Positions 11,251-24,584 of a stretch of 64,000 nt of DNA are shown piece after piece. The DNA is from Anaeramoeba flamelloides (lineage: Eukaryota; Metamonada; Anaeramoebidae). Location of the stretch: contig JANTQA010000026.1 in assembly GCA_027625915.1 (NCBI GenBank), positions 6,820,001-6,884,000 on the forward strand, in the 5' to 3' direction. The position numbers and the translations under genes were made by a program. The notes below the pieces were generated by a model. That model saw nothing but the letters and a program-made list of their open reading frames with translations. It was not told the origin of the DNA and searched no databases. Positions within the stretch are counted from its first letter, which is position 1, and every line of letters starts with the position of its first letter.

Positions 11251-14200
11251 GATATATTGTCCCTAAATATGTCAGTGCTTGTAAAATAAAAAATGAAAAA
11301 AGAATGTTGGCAAAAATCGACTTTTTGAAAAAATTACCTTCAATGTCATACTTTAAAACCCTTACACATTGTTGACCATTTAAATGCTTTTAGTTTTTTT
11401 TTCTCTTTCTGAGAACGTTTTAAAAAATGACATAGAGGGTCAATAAGGAGAAAAGTGAAAAATTTTTGTGTAATAAGTCTTTTGTTTTAAAATCAAAGAC
11501 ATTTTTTGAATAATGTCTACCACAAAGTGTTTGGTATGTATTAAATCCACAAAAATCCTCATTTCCGAAAATTGAATGATCATTTTTTCTGAACTGAGGC
11601 AATATTTTTTTAGAAAAAAAAAAAAACTTACTAATTTTTGCAATTATAATCCCAAAAGATCCTAACAATAAAAATTCTCTCAAAACCTTTCTCACACAAC
11701 TTCAACCAAATTTCTCTTGATACAACCAATTATGTTTTGAGAGAAACGATCCAAACAAAAAAAAATTTATCAAAAAAGCTTTAAAAAATGTAAAGCGCAT
11801 TTGGCATAGATCATGTTGTTCCACAAACAATCATAAGAGACACTCTTCTCTTTAGTAGTGACTGTGAGATTTAATTTAATAAAAAACAAAAAGAATTAAA
11901 GCCAAAAAAACAAAAATTCAAAATCAAATCCTTCTTTATTAATTAATACAGTTCGTTCCCATCCTACAGTGAATTTTTTATAAGACCTTGAAATTGATTG
12001 TTTTTTTCTGAAATTTTATTTTGTATAACAAACCATAAAAGGGTTATTAAAGCTCATCACAAATCATAAAATTTATAATCATTCAAGACTAAAAATAAGT
12101 TATCAATTTCTTGGTCTTTTAGTTTTGGAAATTGACAGATAAATTCTTTAAAATACTTATATTAGTGTGAATCTTCAATTTCCATAATTGGAAAAATCTC
12201 AGGTTTTTATACAATTCAAAAACAATAATCGTTAAATACATTAAAGTTTCCATGTTTTTTGTGATTTTTTAATTCTTGAGAAAATTTAAAATTTATCTTG
12301 GTTTTTACAAAAAAAAATACCTCTAATTGAAGTAAGAGAAGGAAAATTTTATCTTATGATCGAAATTGAATTTTCTATTTCAAAAAAATACAAAATTTAT
12401 AATAGACAACCAACACCTCTGTCTTAGAAATTTTTATAGTAGGGCTATAACGATTAATTGGTTTGTGGAGAAAATGTAACAATTAATAGAAACTCGATGA
12501 TCTAAAATCATTGACAATATGCCCATTTAGCTTTAGAGACTATTTATTGAAAGTATTTTTAATATTAAAAATTCCTGTTTATTTGATTTTTCAATTTCAT
12601 TTTCACTATCCTTAAAAAGGTGTTCAAGTTCACATATCTCAAAATTTACTGTCAATTTTTCATAAAAATAATGATAAAAATGATTTTTTTGAACCAAATT
12701 GGGGAATATTTTAAAGATCATTTCTTTATATTTCCAATGAAATTGGGACAAACCGTATTGAGACAAAAAGGTAAAATGCTAACGTATTGCATAAGAGAAG
12801 AAAAATGGACCTAACATTTAAAAACAATAATTCATTTCGGAAAATATCATTAAAAGTAAGTTTGGCAGTCTAAAAATCAAATTTATACTTCATTTTTCAA
12901 TTTCTAGGTGTAGATGATACTTTTTTAAATGTGCTATTAGATTTATTTGAAGATTTTTTCTAGTTAAACAAATCCGTAAAATAGTGTATATTTTTTCAGA
13001 ATTAAAACTTTTATCAATTTTTCTATTTTAAGAAAGTGAGGAACCAACCTTTAAATGTGAGGTGGATGTCGGAGTGAGAAAAATTTAATCCTTTTTATAA
13101 AAAAAGCTCATTTATTAAAACATAAATATTTATAAAAGATTGAATTATGACAAATTCATAAAACAAAAAAATAAAATACACTTTTTTTAAAGTTGGTTCA
13201 AAATTTTTAAAGTGTAAGTGCTGTTGATAAAACCCATTTATTTCTAAATCTACCCCTTAGCAACCTGGGTTTGCCTAAATATCATCAAGTTTACAATAAA
13301 AGATTTAAAATGATATTGATGTACTAATTTATTTATTTTGTTATTTGTATTTAATCCAGATTTTAATTAGATTAAAAAGTGAAAATAATTCAAAGATAAA
13401 GTAGTTAAGTTATTATTTTTTTTTTGTTTTTTGAAATAAAAATCAATAATTTTACATTTTTACATTTTTTTTAAAGAGTTTTATTTTTTTTTTTTAATTT
13501 TTTTAAAAAGAAATTTTATCACAATAATAGTAATTCAAAACTCAATTCATTGCTTTATTAATAATAAAAAATAAATATTTTTTTTAATTTTATGATTTAA
13601 AAAATAAATAAAAAATATATTACTGAAAAAATTTCAATAAATTTTGGATCAAGAGAAAAATGAAATTTATTTCTTTTCGCCAAAATTAAAAGTTTAATAT
13701 TAATAATTTTTGAAAATTTTTATTTAAGGAATAGAAAATACTTGAAAAAACAAAAAAAAAAGTTTAATAATTTCTTGTTTTACATTGGAATTAAACAAAT
13801 AAGGACCTTTTTAATAGATAAAGTATTCAACCTAAATTTAAATAAAAAAATAATAACTTTTAAATATTATTCAAATAAAAAAATAATCTTCGAAACCAAA
13901 TTTTTTTTTTGAATTATGTTATAAGTGAAAATTTGAATAATATATTTATGAAATTCGAATTTTCAAATCTAAATTAATTCACATCTTGTAAAATAATTTT
14001 TTGATCTATGGTTCCTTATTCAATAATATTGTTAATTTTATACCGAAATTTTAAAAAGTCAAAAATTCAAAAATAGTAAAAATTAAAAAAAAAAAAATCA
14101 AATATTCATCCGATTCTGAACTATTGGCTAAATCATTTAAATTTATACAGAATACTCGTTGAAAAAATTTCCAAATTTTACAATGAAAAAAAATATTATT

Positions 14201-15548
14201 TTGTTTTTAAACTTTAATTTATATTTTTTTTTATTATTTTTAAATTATTTAGAAACAAATATAGATAACTACTTGGGATTTCAATCAATAAATCTAACAA
14301 TTTTTCTATGTGATGTCAAAATATCTTTTGTTATGAATAAATTATTTAATAAAATATTTTAGGCAATTTTGGGGTGTAAAAGGGGCCCAAAAAAATTTTC
14401 AAATAAAATTTGATGTTTTTTAAATCATTACAATGAAGAGGTTTTTGATATGGAGACAAACTTTTTAAAAAAAAATTAATTGTTTTTTTGACAAAATTTC
14501 GATGTAAAAATATCATAAAATCACAACAACCAAAAAAAAATTGTTTCAAAGGTAGATTATTTTTTATAAAGTTATGTTTTTAAGATAAGTTACGATATAA
14601 TTTTTAATTATAAATTTTTCTTACTAAGATAATTGTGTATACATTCAATAATTTATAATCCTTTAATAACATTCCAAATTAAAAAATTTGTTTCTAATGA
14701 AATTAGTATATTTGAGTTTCGAATGGATATAAAACTTGTTTCAAAATAAAAGATATGCTTTTTTTTCTTATTTCAATACAATATCTAATTCACCATTGAA
14801 TAGTAGATCTAATTTCGAATCAATTTTGAAATTCAAATCATGGATCTTTTGAGTAAATTTTAAATTAGAAATGGAATTTATTTTAAATTTTCCTTAGTTT
14901 TTTTCAATTTTTCTGTAAATTTTTTGTTTTTTTGTAATTTTGCAATAATTGTCTCTTAAAAACTGACTCTATTTTTAAGAAAAATTTTGCACTTTGATGA
15001 TTTATTTTTGATATATCCATTTTAATAATACAACTTTAAGAAATCAGTACCATCTTTACTTCTGGTTTAGTGTTGGTTTCTTAGATTAGTCACGATATAG
15101 GTCTTTTCTCAAAAAGAAACACATCCTTTATTTTCAAACATGGGTTATACTTTTCTGGATGAACTTTTGAAATAACATAATATCTTCTCTGTAAAATTTC
15201 AAAATTTGAAAAAGAGATCAATTCAAAGAGAAATATAATTCAACACTTTAACTCTTTGGAACTCTCAATAATCAGATCAAACACCACAAAAATACATTCA
15301 CCTATTCCAAATCTTTTCAACTTTTGAAAGAACTGATAAGTGTTTGAAATAATTAGAACTTTTTTAGCTCTTTTGAAAAGTTGTGAAAGAACAAAACTTT
15401 AGTTAAAAGTCATGGGGTTGTTTTTTGTTCACGTCCCTAATATTTTGTCATTTTTATTCTTGTTTGTTTTTATTTTTTATTTCACCTTTACAATTTTCAG
15501 TTCTTTTCAAATAAGAGAGACTCAGAATTATATTTGTATTCGGTTTCA
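11251..15548. other. Gene-free AT-rich stretch before the kinase gene
   Basis: Many short open frames of low-complexity composition (K/N/F/L/I) were read and none shows a domain or splice-linked continuation. No tRNA-like or repeat structure was found beyond A/T runs. The last 150 bases before 15549 should contain the kinase promoter and 5' leader, but no clear motif stands out. Confidence 0.5.
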
Positions 15549-17393
15549 ATGACCAAAAAAGTCAAGATCACTTTTCAAAAAAAAAGAGAAACAAAAATAG
15601 TTAACCAATACATGTTTGGGAATGTTCTTGGATCTGGCAGCTATGGGAAGGGTAAATTCTTTTTCCAAATTTTTAATTTAAAAATCGTCTCTTCAAGAGG
15701 AGAGTTTGGTTTCTTTTCTTTTCGAAAACAAAACAGATTTTGAATTTCCATGTCAAAACCTTTGCTTAGTTCTTCCAAAATAAAAATTTGAAACCAAATG
15801 TTTTGCTGAAGAGTCTTTTCTTTGTTTTCTTTTACTCACTCGTTTGGGTTTGTGGGTAAATGTGAATGTGTAACTTTATTTTTCATATTTTTCCAAAAAA
15901 AGATTTTGATTTTTTGGAAGTCCATCCTTCAAAAAATTCATTATCAATTGTCAAGCTGAATTCATTAATAATTTGTGGTACATTCCTAACGAACTTTCCT
16001 TTGATTACATTACGATTTTATTTCGTTTCTTTTTCTAGTCCGTGAAGCCATTAATCAAAACACACATGAAAAGGTGGCAATTAAAAAAATGAAAAAAAGA
16101 AGGTTAAAAAGAATACCAAATGGAGAAGAATCAGTCAGAAAGGAGATCGATGTGATGAAACGCCTTTCTCACCCGAATATCGTCAAATTATATGAAGTGA
16201 TTGAAGATGAGGAGAAGGGAATTATCTATGTTGTTATGGAGTGTGCCAATGGTGGCACTTTACACGATTTTTTTGAATCATCCAAGAACAAAAAACTAAA
16301 AATGCCTCTCTCTCAAACAAGGTTTTTCTTTAAACAATTAATCGATTCAATTGAACACTGCCATGAAAAATTAGTTGTTCACCGGGATGTAAAACCTTCA
16401 AATATACTCCTAAAGACGGATTTTTCTTTAAAATTAACAGACTTTGGGGTTTCAGAAATTTTAAAGCCTTTAAATAACAATGAAAATGAAAATGAAAATG
16501 AAAATGGTAGTGATAGTGATAATCAAAATTTTTCCTTGAGATCAAGTTCCAATTCTTGTTCAAATATAGATTCAAATAGTGAACAAGATAATGACAATTC
16601 CAAAATCATTAACAAAAGGAAAAAACCGAATCCTCAATCTTACTCTGATGAAAAAGAAAAAAACGAAGACGAAAGAAAAGGAAAAGAAAAAAACCAGAAA
16701 GAAAAAGAAAACAAAAACAAATTTCACAAAAATAAAAAGAAAATTAGGAAAGAAAATATGCCTTCAAAAGGCGATGAAAACAAGAAGACAAAAGAAAAAA
16801 AACAATCCAAAAAAAGAAAAACAATTGATCGTTTAAAAACGACAAATGCAGGATCGCCAGCATTTCAACCACCAGAAGTCGCAAGAGGTGACGAGTATTT
16901 GTTAGGGTTTAAAGCAGATGTATGGGCAGCAGGTGTAACCTTATATTATCTGATCACCGGCGATTATCCTTTCTTTGGGAAAAACATTTATGATCTTTAT
17001 GAGAATACTTGCTCTGGGAAATATAATCTTCCTGAAAGCCTTTCTAAAGAGCTTCGGAATTTGTTAGTTGGGCTCCTAGCAAGTCATGAAGATGAAAGAT
17101 TATCAATCGAAGAAATAAAAAACCATCCTTGGATGAGTCTAGAATTGGACGGATCCAATGACCGCAATAATTGGATAGCAATACCAGAATTCCAACCAAA
17201 GCCCGAAATCGCCCCTGAAGATGAGGAAGTCGAAAACCTATTCAAAGACACAGCAGATTTCTTACAAAAATCCAGTAATGATTCAGATTCCTCCTCTGGA
17301 TTGGAATCTGGCGGGGGATATTATGTTTCCAAAAAAAAAGATAATTCACAACAAACCAAGAAAAAAGCACCTAAGTGCTGTGTAATTTTTTAA
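15549..17393 (+). CDS. LKB1/STK11-type Ser/Thr protein kinase
   Basis: Two exons, 15549-15651 and 16039-17393, joined across a 387-nt GT-AG intron inside the glycine loop; 485 residues. Kinase features: GSGSYGKV (28-35), VAIKK with Lys50, HRDVKPSN (Asp151), DFG (169-171), GSPAFQPPE (305-313). LKB1 hallmarks are KKRRLKRIPNGEESVRKEI, matching the family KKKLRRIPNGEANVKKEI block, and the GSPAFQPPE activation loop. LKB1 phosphorylates the T-loop of AMPK-family kinases and acts with STRAD and MO25. Between EILKPL and the activation loop lies an extra stretch of roughly 110 residues, N/E/S-rich then K/E-rich, where human LKB1 has about 11 residues. The C-terminus is polybasic and ends KCCVIF, a CaaX prenylation box (Cys482); animal LKB1 is also farnesylated at its end. 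The ATG was chosen because the upstream in-frame codon is only TTG. Confidence 0.92.
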
Positions 17394-17886
17394 TTATAAA
17401 AACAATGGAGTGTACATTGTTGATTTGTTAATTTGTTTATGGTAAAAAAAATTTGTAATTCCATAATAATCTTGAATTTTGAAAAAAATACAAAAATTAA
17501 AAATACTACAAACCATCATTTTAACTATTGTTTTAAAAATACCCTTTCATTTTTACTGTAAATTTTTTACGATTTCAAATTTTGAATGTGTTTAAAACCA
17601 CAATATTTCTTTACAAAAAGGGAATGGGAGGTGTTTTGGCAAATGACTAAAATTATGATCATTATCGATAGTGTAGTGAAAATGAAATAAAGATAATATA
17701 TTTCATCATTTCAAAATTACCAAAATACAAGTAGAAGAAGCAAAATATGATCGATTTTTTCTCTATAAATTTCAATAAAACATAATAATATTTCAGCAGG
17801 ATTTGCAGAATAAATAGGAAGAAATTTTTACTTTATTTTCCTTATTTTTCATTTTCAAATAGAGATCACAATACACTATCTAGTTA

Positions 17887-18084
17887 CAGTCGGTTCCACT
17901 TTTAAGGCACAAACTTTTAACAAAAATTATGGCACAAAAAAATCTCAAATTAAGACACAAAATTTTTGTAATTATTTTTTTTTACAATTTATTTTACTAG
18001 AACCTGAATTTTGTGCCTTAATTTGAGATTTTTTTTGTGCCTTTAATTTAGTAGCGGTTTGTGCCTTAAAAGTGGAACCGACTG
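17887..18084. mobile_element. Tc1/mariner-type MITE, 198 bp
   Basis: Perfect 28-bp terminal inverted repeats beginning CAGTCGGTTCCACTTTTAAG and running into GCACAAAC, flanked by TA on both sides (17885-17886 and 18085-18086), the Tc1/mariner target duplication. The inner sequence is itself an imperfect palindrome containing repeated GGCACAAAAAAATCTC and AAATTAAG blocks. No transposase is encoded, so it would depend on one elsewhere. The identical ends suggest a fairly recent insertion relative to the other repeats here. Confidence 0.9.
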
Positions 18085-18850
18085 TATTTGGAAACTCTAT
18101 TTTTATAAAAAAAAAAATAAAAATGAAGTGAAAGGTTTTTTCCTATTTAATGTTTAAATACAAGTAACGCGAAACCCTTGAAATCATTTTTTTTTTTTTT
18201 GGTTAAAATTGAACTTGAAAGTGAAAAACAAATTACTTAAAAATAGGCAACAGTGATTAAATCTGACAAATAAAATAAATTCAACTCTTTTTGAATAATT
18301 CCAACCCATTTTATAAATGAAAAAAAATATTTCTTCCTTCATGTTTTTAAAGTATGCCAAAATATTTAACTTATGTCATGTTATTTCTTTTGATCCTTCT
18401 TTCACTAATAAAAAAAAATCATTTTATAATCATCATATAACTTTTTATAACAAAACTATTGTTTTTATTAAGATTTTTGATAATAATATTATTATAACAT
18501 TTTTATGAAATACTATAATGCTTAGTATATAAAATAATTGTAAATTTTTAATCAAGTTTTTTATTTTTATAAAATCTTCAGCACCAAATCACTTACCGTA
18601 TATAAGTATTATATCGAAGATATGTTTTATTACCAAACTTGTTATTGTGAAACTAATCTTCTATTGGTACAAAAAAAAATTCAAATCAAAAAAAAATAAA
18701 CCAAATTCTCAAAGTTAAAAAATACAAATAGAAAAAAAATCCACTTAATATCTTGTGAAAAAATCCAATAATAAAAAAAAATCCTTAAATATTTTTTTTT
18801 TAATTTTACAGAGAATTAAATTTCTTCAATTTGAAAAAAATTGTTTTCTT

Positions 18851-19098
18851 AATATATATAATCAATTTAATTCAATTTAATCTTATTTTAGATTATTTTG
18901 TAACACCCTATATTGAAAACACCAAGTTAGGATTTCGTGATATTCTTTCAATAAAATTAGCTCATTTGAAAAATGATAAAAAGTAAAAAAAAAATCACCA
19001 AGATCTCAAAAAGAGCCAAGGAGACACTTCAAAACTTACATAACTGTTTTCAAAATTATAATTCATAACCATTCAAATTGGAAATTAAGTGTCTCTAT
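18851..19098. repeat. Dispersed repeat, copy 2
   Basis: Complete counterpart of 1-243 in the same orientation, from ATAATCAATTT through AACCATTCAAATTGGAAATT to GTGTCTCT. No coding frame is shared between the two copies, arguing for a non-coding repeat. Confidence 0.6.
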
Positions 19099-22000
19099 TT
19101 GGCGCCTCGTCAAGATATTTTCTAAAAAGGTCATAGTTTTTCTAACTGATCTTTTCAAATATATCTTATCTCACATATTGATTTGGTTAAAATGTGTCAT
19201 TAGTTCCCCATTAAAAACTTTAATTTTCCATTTTCAATTTCACATTTTTTTTTTCAACTTAGTGACACTGTATTTTGAAAGAAATAATATTGAGAATATT
19301 TTATTTGTGTTTGTATAAAAAAATAAATTTTTAATGATTTTTAAGTCAATTTTAACTAGATACTAACAATTTTAAAAAGAGATATGAATTTTTTTATTTA
19401 TTCCTTTTTTTTCCACACCCAAAATTTATAATACATTACAAATCTTTTTTATTTTTTATAATTTTTTTGATTGATTTGAATTGAAAATAATCCACCTTCT
19501 TAATATTTAGATTTTATCCTGGAAGAACAATATAAGATATAATTCCTAGTATATTAAGATAGTATTGAGTAGTTAAAAGTACACAAATTGATATCATTTG
19601 TTCTCTCTTAACAGTATCATTGTTTTGAGTCTGAAAGGGGACACAAATCGAAGGTTTATAACAAAGTTATTATTGAACAAATGAAATAAGATAGGATGAT
19701 ATTAATTTTTGGAACATAGGATCTAACACGTCAGAAACAAAAAACAAACTATACAAAGAATTCACAATGTCTCAATTTCCTAAAAATCGAAATATGAAAA
19801 AAAAAAAAAAAGTAATTAGCAATTTCTAAACTGATACTTTGGAGAACTTGTGCTTCGAATTACCCTTTTCTCCCAGCCAAATACCTGTAACGTAATCATT
19901 GATGATAAATTTTAACTGTTTTTCATTAAAGACTAAAATACCTCTAAATTAACCAGATCAATAAAATTTACAATTTATTCTATTTCCCCTTTCTTTTCAG
20001 CAGTTTTAAGAAATATAAGAATGCGATTAAACTTAAAACCCCACATATATGTTGAATGGGCTATTATAAGAGGCTTATTTTGAACATTCTCGAAAATTTC
20101 TTAACTTGATGTATCCTAAGTAAATCAAAATGTTTTATTTTTTTGTACTCATAAATTTAAAATTTATTGTTTTTTTACAACTTTTGAAATACTTTAAAAT
20201 GACCTCTTATCGATTTTTTCAATGGAAAAATAGAACTAACATTTTTTTTCAAAAATTAAAAAGGAGATTGTTTTTCAATCAAAGGAAAAAAACATTGTTT
20301 GTAAATAGACATTGTTTACAATAAAAAAAGAAATTTATGACTTTTCCAAATATTCTCCAAATTATCAAGCAGTACTTTTTTGGCTTTAAAAAAACAAAAA
20401 ATTATTTTGGTTCCTAAAAAAAAAATATTTTTACAATTGGTTTGAAATTTAGATAGATCGTCTTTTGGAATAGATGAGATTAAAAAAATTCCATAAAAAT
20501 TGGTTAAAATCGTCCCAAATAACCATAAATATGTATTTAAAGTCAAATTTTGTGAATTTTAAACTTCTTATTTCACTTTATTGGAATTGGAAATAATTAG
20601 ATCCAAAATTTATCAAAATTTACCTAATACTTCAACAATTTCCTAAAATTATTCCATAATAACTATAATAATATCTTATACTTTTAATATTTCTACACTA
20701 TTTCTTCTGGAATTAAGATCACCATATATTTATCTATAATTAAAGTATGTTGATTTTGGTGTAAATGATATTAGTACTACATGGTTCACATAACTCTCAA
20801 AAATCTATTATAAATATTATTACATAATAAATTATTAAATTTTTTGCTAATGATCACAATTACAAATTTTCATATAGAAATTTTTTTTTTAATTCCTTTT
20901 CCAAATTTATAAAATTAAAATCCAAATAATAGTTATTCCAATATCTAATAATTAGAGATTTAGAACTTTCAAATTTAGTAATTATTTTGATACAATTTTT
21001 TAAATTTCAAAGATTAACTCAATAATCATTAATATAAAAAACCTAAAATACAGATTATTTTTAATTTCCATTTTATAAAACAAGTTGTAGCTTCAATATA
21101 TTTCCAATTTTTCAAACATATTTTTTCAAAAAAATCTATTTGTTAATTATTTAATTTACAAATAAATTTGAATTTTTTTTTTAGCAATTTATCCTCATTT
21201 TGTCATAAATTTAAACCAGATATTTACAACTTTGAAGTCTAAATATTGATAATTCAATCTTTAAATGTGTATTGAAATTTTTGGGTTTTTTAACTGAACA
21301 ACGATCATTTTTAATTGATTCGGATCAACTTTTCATACTACATTACTAATTGATTTTTTCGAGCATTTGAACCATGAAAGCACTAACGCGATTTAAACCC
21401 AATAACAATATCCTTTTATCTTAGACTTCTCCTTGGTATACTCTAATAGCTTAACAATAGTTATCAAAAATTATTTCCAAATTTTTTTTTGTTTTTTCAT
21501 TAAAAGAGTATTTTCAAAGAATTCAGATGTAATTTGTAATTCTAAATCATTGAAATTTGAGATTAATTTTTTTTATTTACTAACTTGAATCTTACAGTTA
21601 TGAAAATAATTAATACACGAATTAAAAGAAGATTGAGGAAAAAAAAGAAATGAAATATTATTAAAAATAATTACATTTTTCAATATTAACATTTACACAA
21701 TTTTATGAAACCAATAAAACAAAAAAAACTTTTATTATATTCTTTATTATTTTATAAAATGTTCTTCATAAAATTTTTAATATTATATTTAGTTTCTTGA
21801 AAAAATTATAATACTGTTAGAATTTATAAAACAAATTATAACAAAGTATCAGATGTGATAAAAGTATTTTTTTATTAGTGTTGGGGGGATTCTTTTTCTT
21901 TAAACTAGATAAGGTGGAAATGGACTTCCTTTTCAAAAAATTGTTGAAATTAAATTGGTAATAAATTTGGATTGCCCATCTCATATATCAAATTTTATTT

Positions 22001-22469
22001 GATACTATTTAATAAAAAACCATTAATTCAAGAAATTTATATAAAAAAAACAATTTATTTTTCAAAGATCAATTCCCTTAAGAGTCAAAATTATCATTCA
22101 AACAACTTTCAAAAATAAAAATGTTTTTGAATAAATTTTATTTTTCAAAAATATTTTAAATTAGAATGGCAAAAATGTAATTTAAGAAAAAACAATTGTG
22201 TCTATTTTGAAGAATATATTTAACAATAATTAAATATTTGAATGAAAAAAGGACATTTTTCAAGATAAAGAAATTATGTTTTGTAAAAAAAAAAATTAAT
22301 AATTTAATAAGGTAAAATAAATAATATTTTACAGTATATGTATATATATATATATATATATAATATTTTTTAAAAGAAGATCATAATTTGTATGTTGAAA
22401 CAATGCTACATTTTAAACAGTTTTAAAGATTTTAATCTTTAAAATTAATTTTTATTAGCAAAAAAATTA
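19099..22469. other. Gene-free AT-rich stretch
   Basis: Nothing coding was supportable. Contains a (TA)n run at about 22330-22362 and scattered A/T runs. It lies 3' of the ankyrin/coiled-coil exon (minus) and 3' of the kinase gene (plus). Confidence 0.5.
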
Positions 22470-22832
22470 TTATTTTTTTTGATTTTGTTTCTTTTTTAAT
22501 AATTGGAGTTTTTTGAGTTGTTGGATTTTTTCTTTTAATAGCTTATTGTGCTCTATTGCTTTGTTATAATCAGAAATGTTTTTTTTGATATTTGTTACTA
22601 CCTGTTTTTTAAATATTGCAGTTTCCTTTTGCACAATATTATTTTCTTTTTCTGCTATATTTTTTTCTTTTTGAACTTTTTCAAGTTTTTTTTCTAGCCG
22701 AGAATATTCTTTTAAAAATTTCGAGTTTTTCACAGAATAATTTTTTCCTACTTCAAGTTCTAAAAAATCAGAAATTTTTTTAAAAACTGCAAAATTATTT
22801 TCTTCATGTGCTAATGTCAGTGGTGTTTTCCC
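22470..22832 (-). CDS. Terminal exon: partial ankyrin repeat plus coiled coil
   Basis: Minus-strand exon opened by a TAG acceptor at 22834-22833 and closed by TAA; 120 residues, phase 0. It begins GKTPLTLAHEENN, the canonical first helix of an ankyrin repeat, followed by FAVFKKISDFLEL. A long charged heptad-like coiled coil follows (EYSRLEKKLEKVQKEK... NKLLKEKIQQLKKLQ) with a lysine/glutamine-rich end. An exon that starts within an ankyrin repeat must be spliced to upstream repeats. The only ones on this strand end at a phase-0 donor at 27752-27751, about 4.9 kb away (see that entry). Direct joining would leave the repeat two residues short, so a tiny exon or a broken gene remains possible. 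Confidence 0.6.
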   Translation of the reverse strand, partial: GKTPLTLAHEENNFAVFKKISDFLELEVGKNYSVKNSKFLKEYSRLEKKLEKVQKEKNIAEKENNIVQKETAIFKKQVVTNIKKNISDYNKAIEHNKLLKEKIQQLKKLQLLKKKQNQKK

Positions 22833-23625
22833 CTAAATTATATATATACATACATATATCGAGTACAAGAGCATTGAATATATAACATATTCATTAATTG
22901 TAAATATAACAATAAATGTATTTTAAAAATCAAAATAATTAAGATAACAAAGTTAAGTTAAAAAGAATTTTAATGAATGTGTTTATTCACTCTTTGAATT
23001 AAAAGTTATGAATTTAGTCACTTCAGAATTCTATCTTGTACATATAAAGTGTTTTTTTTTTTTTTTTACACTAAACAATAAAAAAAAAAAATAAATAAAA
23101 TATTTACCGACTATGAAATTAAAGATCCATTATAGAAATAACAAAAAAAAATTAAGTTAAATATAAAAAATATTGAAATATATTATTAAAACATTAGTAT
23201 CATAAAGTAATATTGAGTAAACTTTTACTGATAAATTTAAAAATAAACCAAATCCCTGGAAATTTTTTTTTCTAGATCGATGAATTAAAAAGTTTTTTTT
23301 TTTGAATCCAGAAAAGTATAAATTTTTATTTGAGTTGTCATTAGATCAAGGGTATAATAAAAGAAGAGAGAGAGATGTGAATTTATTTCTAAATTTATCT
23401 ATAATTTAAAAAAAAAAAAATAATTGGTGGAAAAAATAATCTTACTGTCTATTGTGTTATTTTTTGTTTCAAGGCCATATTTTGATTGGTTGTATATTTT
23501 TATATTAAAAAAAATAAAATTCAAAGATAATTAAAAAGAAAACGAAAATTAAATAATAAATTTTTAAAGAACATTAATTTGAAATTGTTGAATAATTAGA
23601 TTTTTAATAATTTTTATTATTATTA

Positions 23626-23695
23626 TTATTGTTGAACAAGTGTAAATTACATTCTAAATGTCCTTTTACTTCAATTTTCTTAAAGTAAATAAAAT
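23626..23695 (-). repeat. LINE 3' tail, copy 3 (partial)
   Basis: On the minus strand the sequence GAAGTAAAAGGACATTTAG followed by AATGTAATTTACACTTG matches the ends of the tails at 9731 and 45004. It ends in a run of about six ATT/AAT units, a microsatellite-like tail common in LINEs and SINEs. Only the tail is recognisable. Confidence 0.6.
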
Positions 23696-24029
23696 AATAA
23701 TTGAAAAATAAATTGAATTGGAAGTTCCATTAAAGGTTAAATAGAATTGTTTTTAAATTTACTTTGATTTGTCCGGAAATTCCCAAAAATTTTTGTACAA
23801 ATAAATATTACTCTTTTGTAAAGAAAAAAATTAAACAGGTAAAAAAAAGTCCAATACAATTTGTAATTGCGAAAAATTATTGAAAATGAAAAATAAGATC
23901 TATTAATAAAAGAAAAAAAAAAAATGATTAAAGAAAAAATGGTGGATTAGTCGCAATAACAGTATTTCTAAGATTTTTTTTTTATGTATGGGGTTTTTCG
24001 TTGGTTGATCTATTATTTGTAAATTTGTA

Positions 24030-24550
24030 GAAAAATTTGATTAATTTTAGATCTTCAAAAAAAACCCATTGTATTTTGATAAAAAAGTGGATTGAAATTA
24101 TATTTGTCGATTCGATCGATAAATATGTCATGAATTATTCTTTGAAGTTGATTTGTTTCTTCTTTGAATTGATTCTACTTTTAGTTTTCAGTAATATGTC
24201 TTTTGATACAATTTCGGTATTTTTTGAAAATATTAATTGGTATACTGAGGAATTAAAATGATTAGATTTAGAATTAAAACTTTTCGATTTTTCAAATTGG
24301 AAAATTCAACTAGTTGGAAAGCTCAACAATATCTAAAAATTATAAAACAACAAAATTGCAATTTCAAATAACAAAAATATTTAAACTGAAAAGCTTTAAA
24401 AACAATTCTAAAATTTCGAAATTTTACTAATTGCTTATACAGGTAATCTTATGTAACAAGCAAAAATAAAAATAAAAATGTGATTTATGTAAAGAAAGGT
24501 TTAATATTGACATCATTGAAAACTTGGATCATTTTTTGTGGGATCGTGTT
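24030..24550 (+). mobile_element. Second LINE remnant (C-terminal part)
   Basis: Plus strand. Translated pieces align in order with the 9.9 kb element: KTHCILI against NTPILI, NWYTEELK against NWNSKDIIELK, TSWKAQQYLKII against SWKVKKYFTIL, TILKFRNFTNCLYR against TILKFRTFTNCLNR, then KCDLCKERFNIDIIENLD followed by HFLW against the CPLC...IENIDHFL knuckle. Several stops and frame changes interrupt it. The knuckle spacing is retained here (CDLC...HFLW). Its right end runs directly into palindrome island C. It lies in the putative long ankyrin-gene intron, antisense to that gene. Confidence 0.75.
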
Positions 24551-24584
24551 GTTAAGTGCCGTAAAGTGCCTAGTTTTTGTTTTA

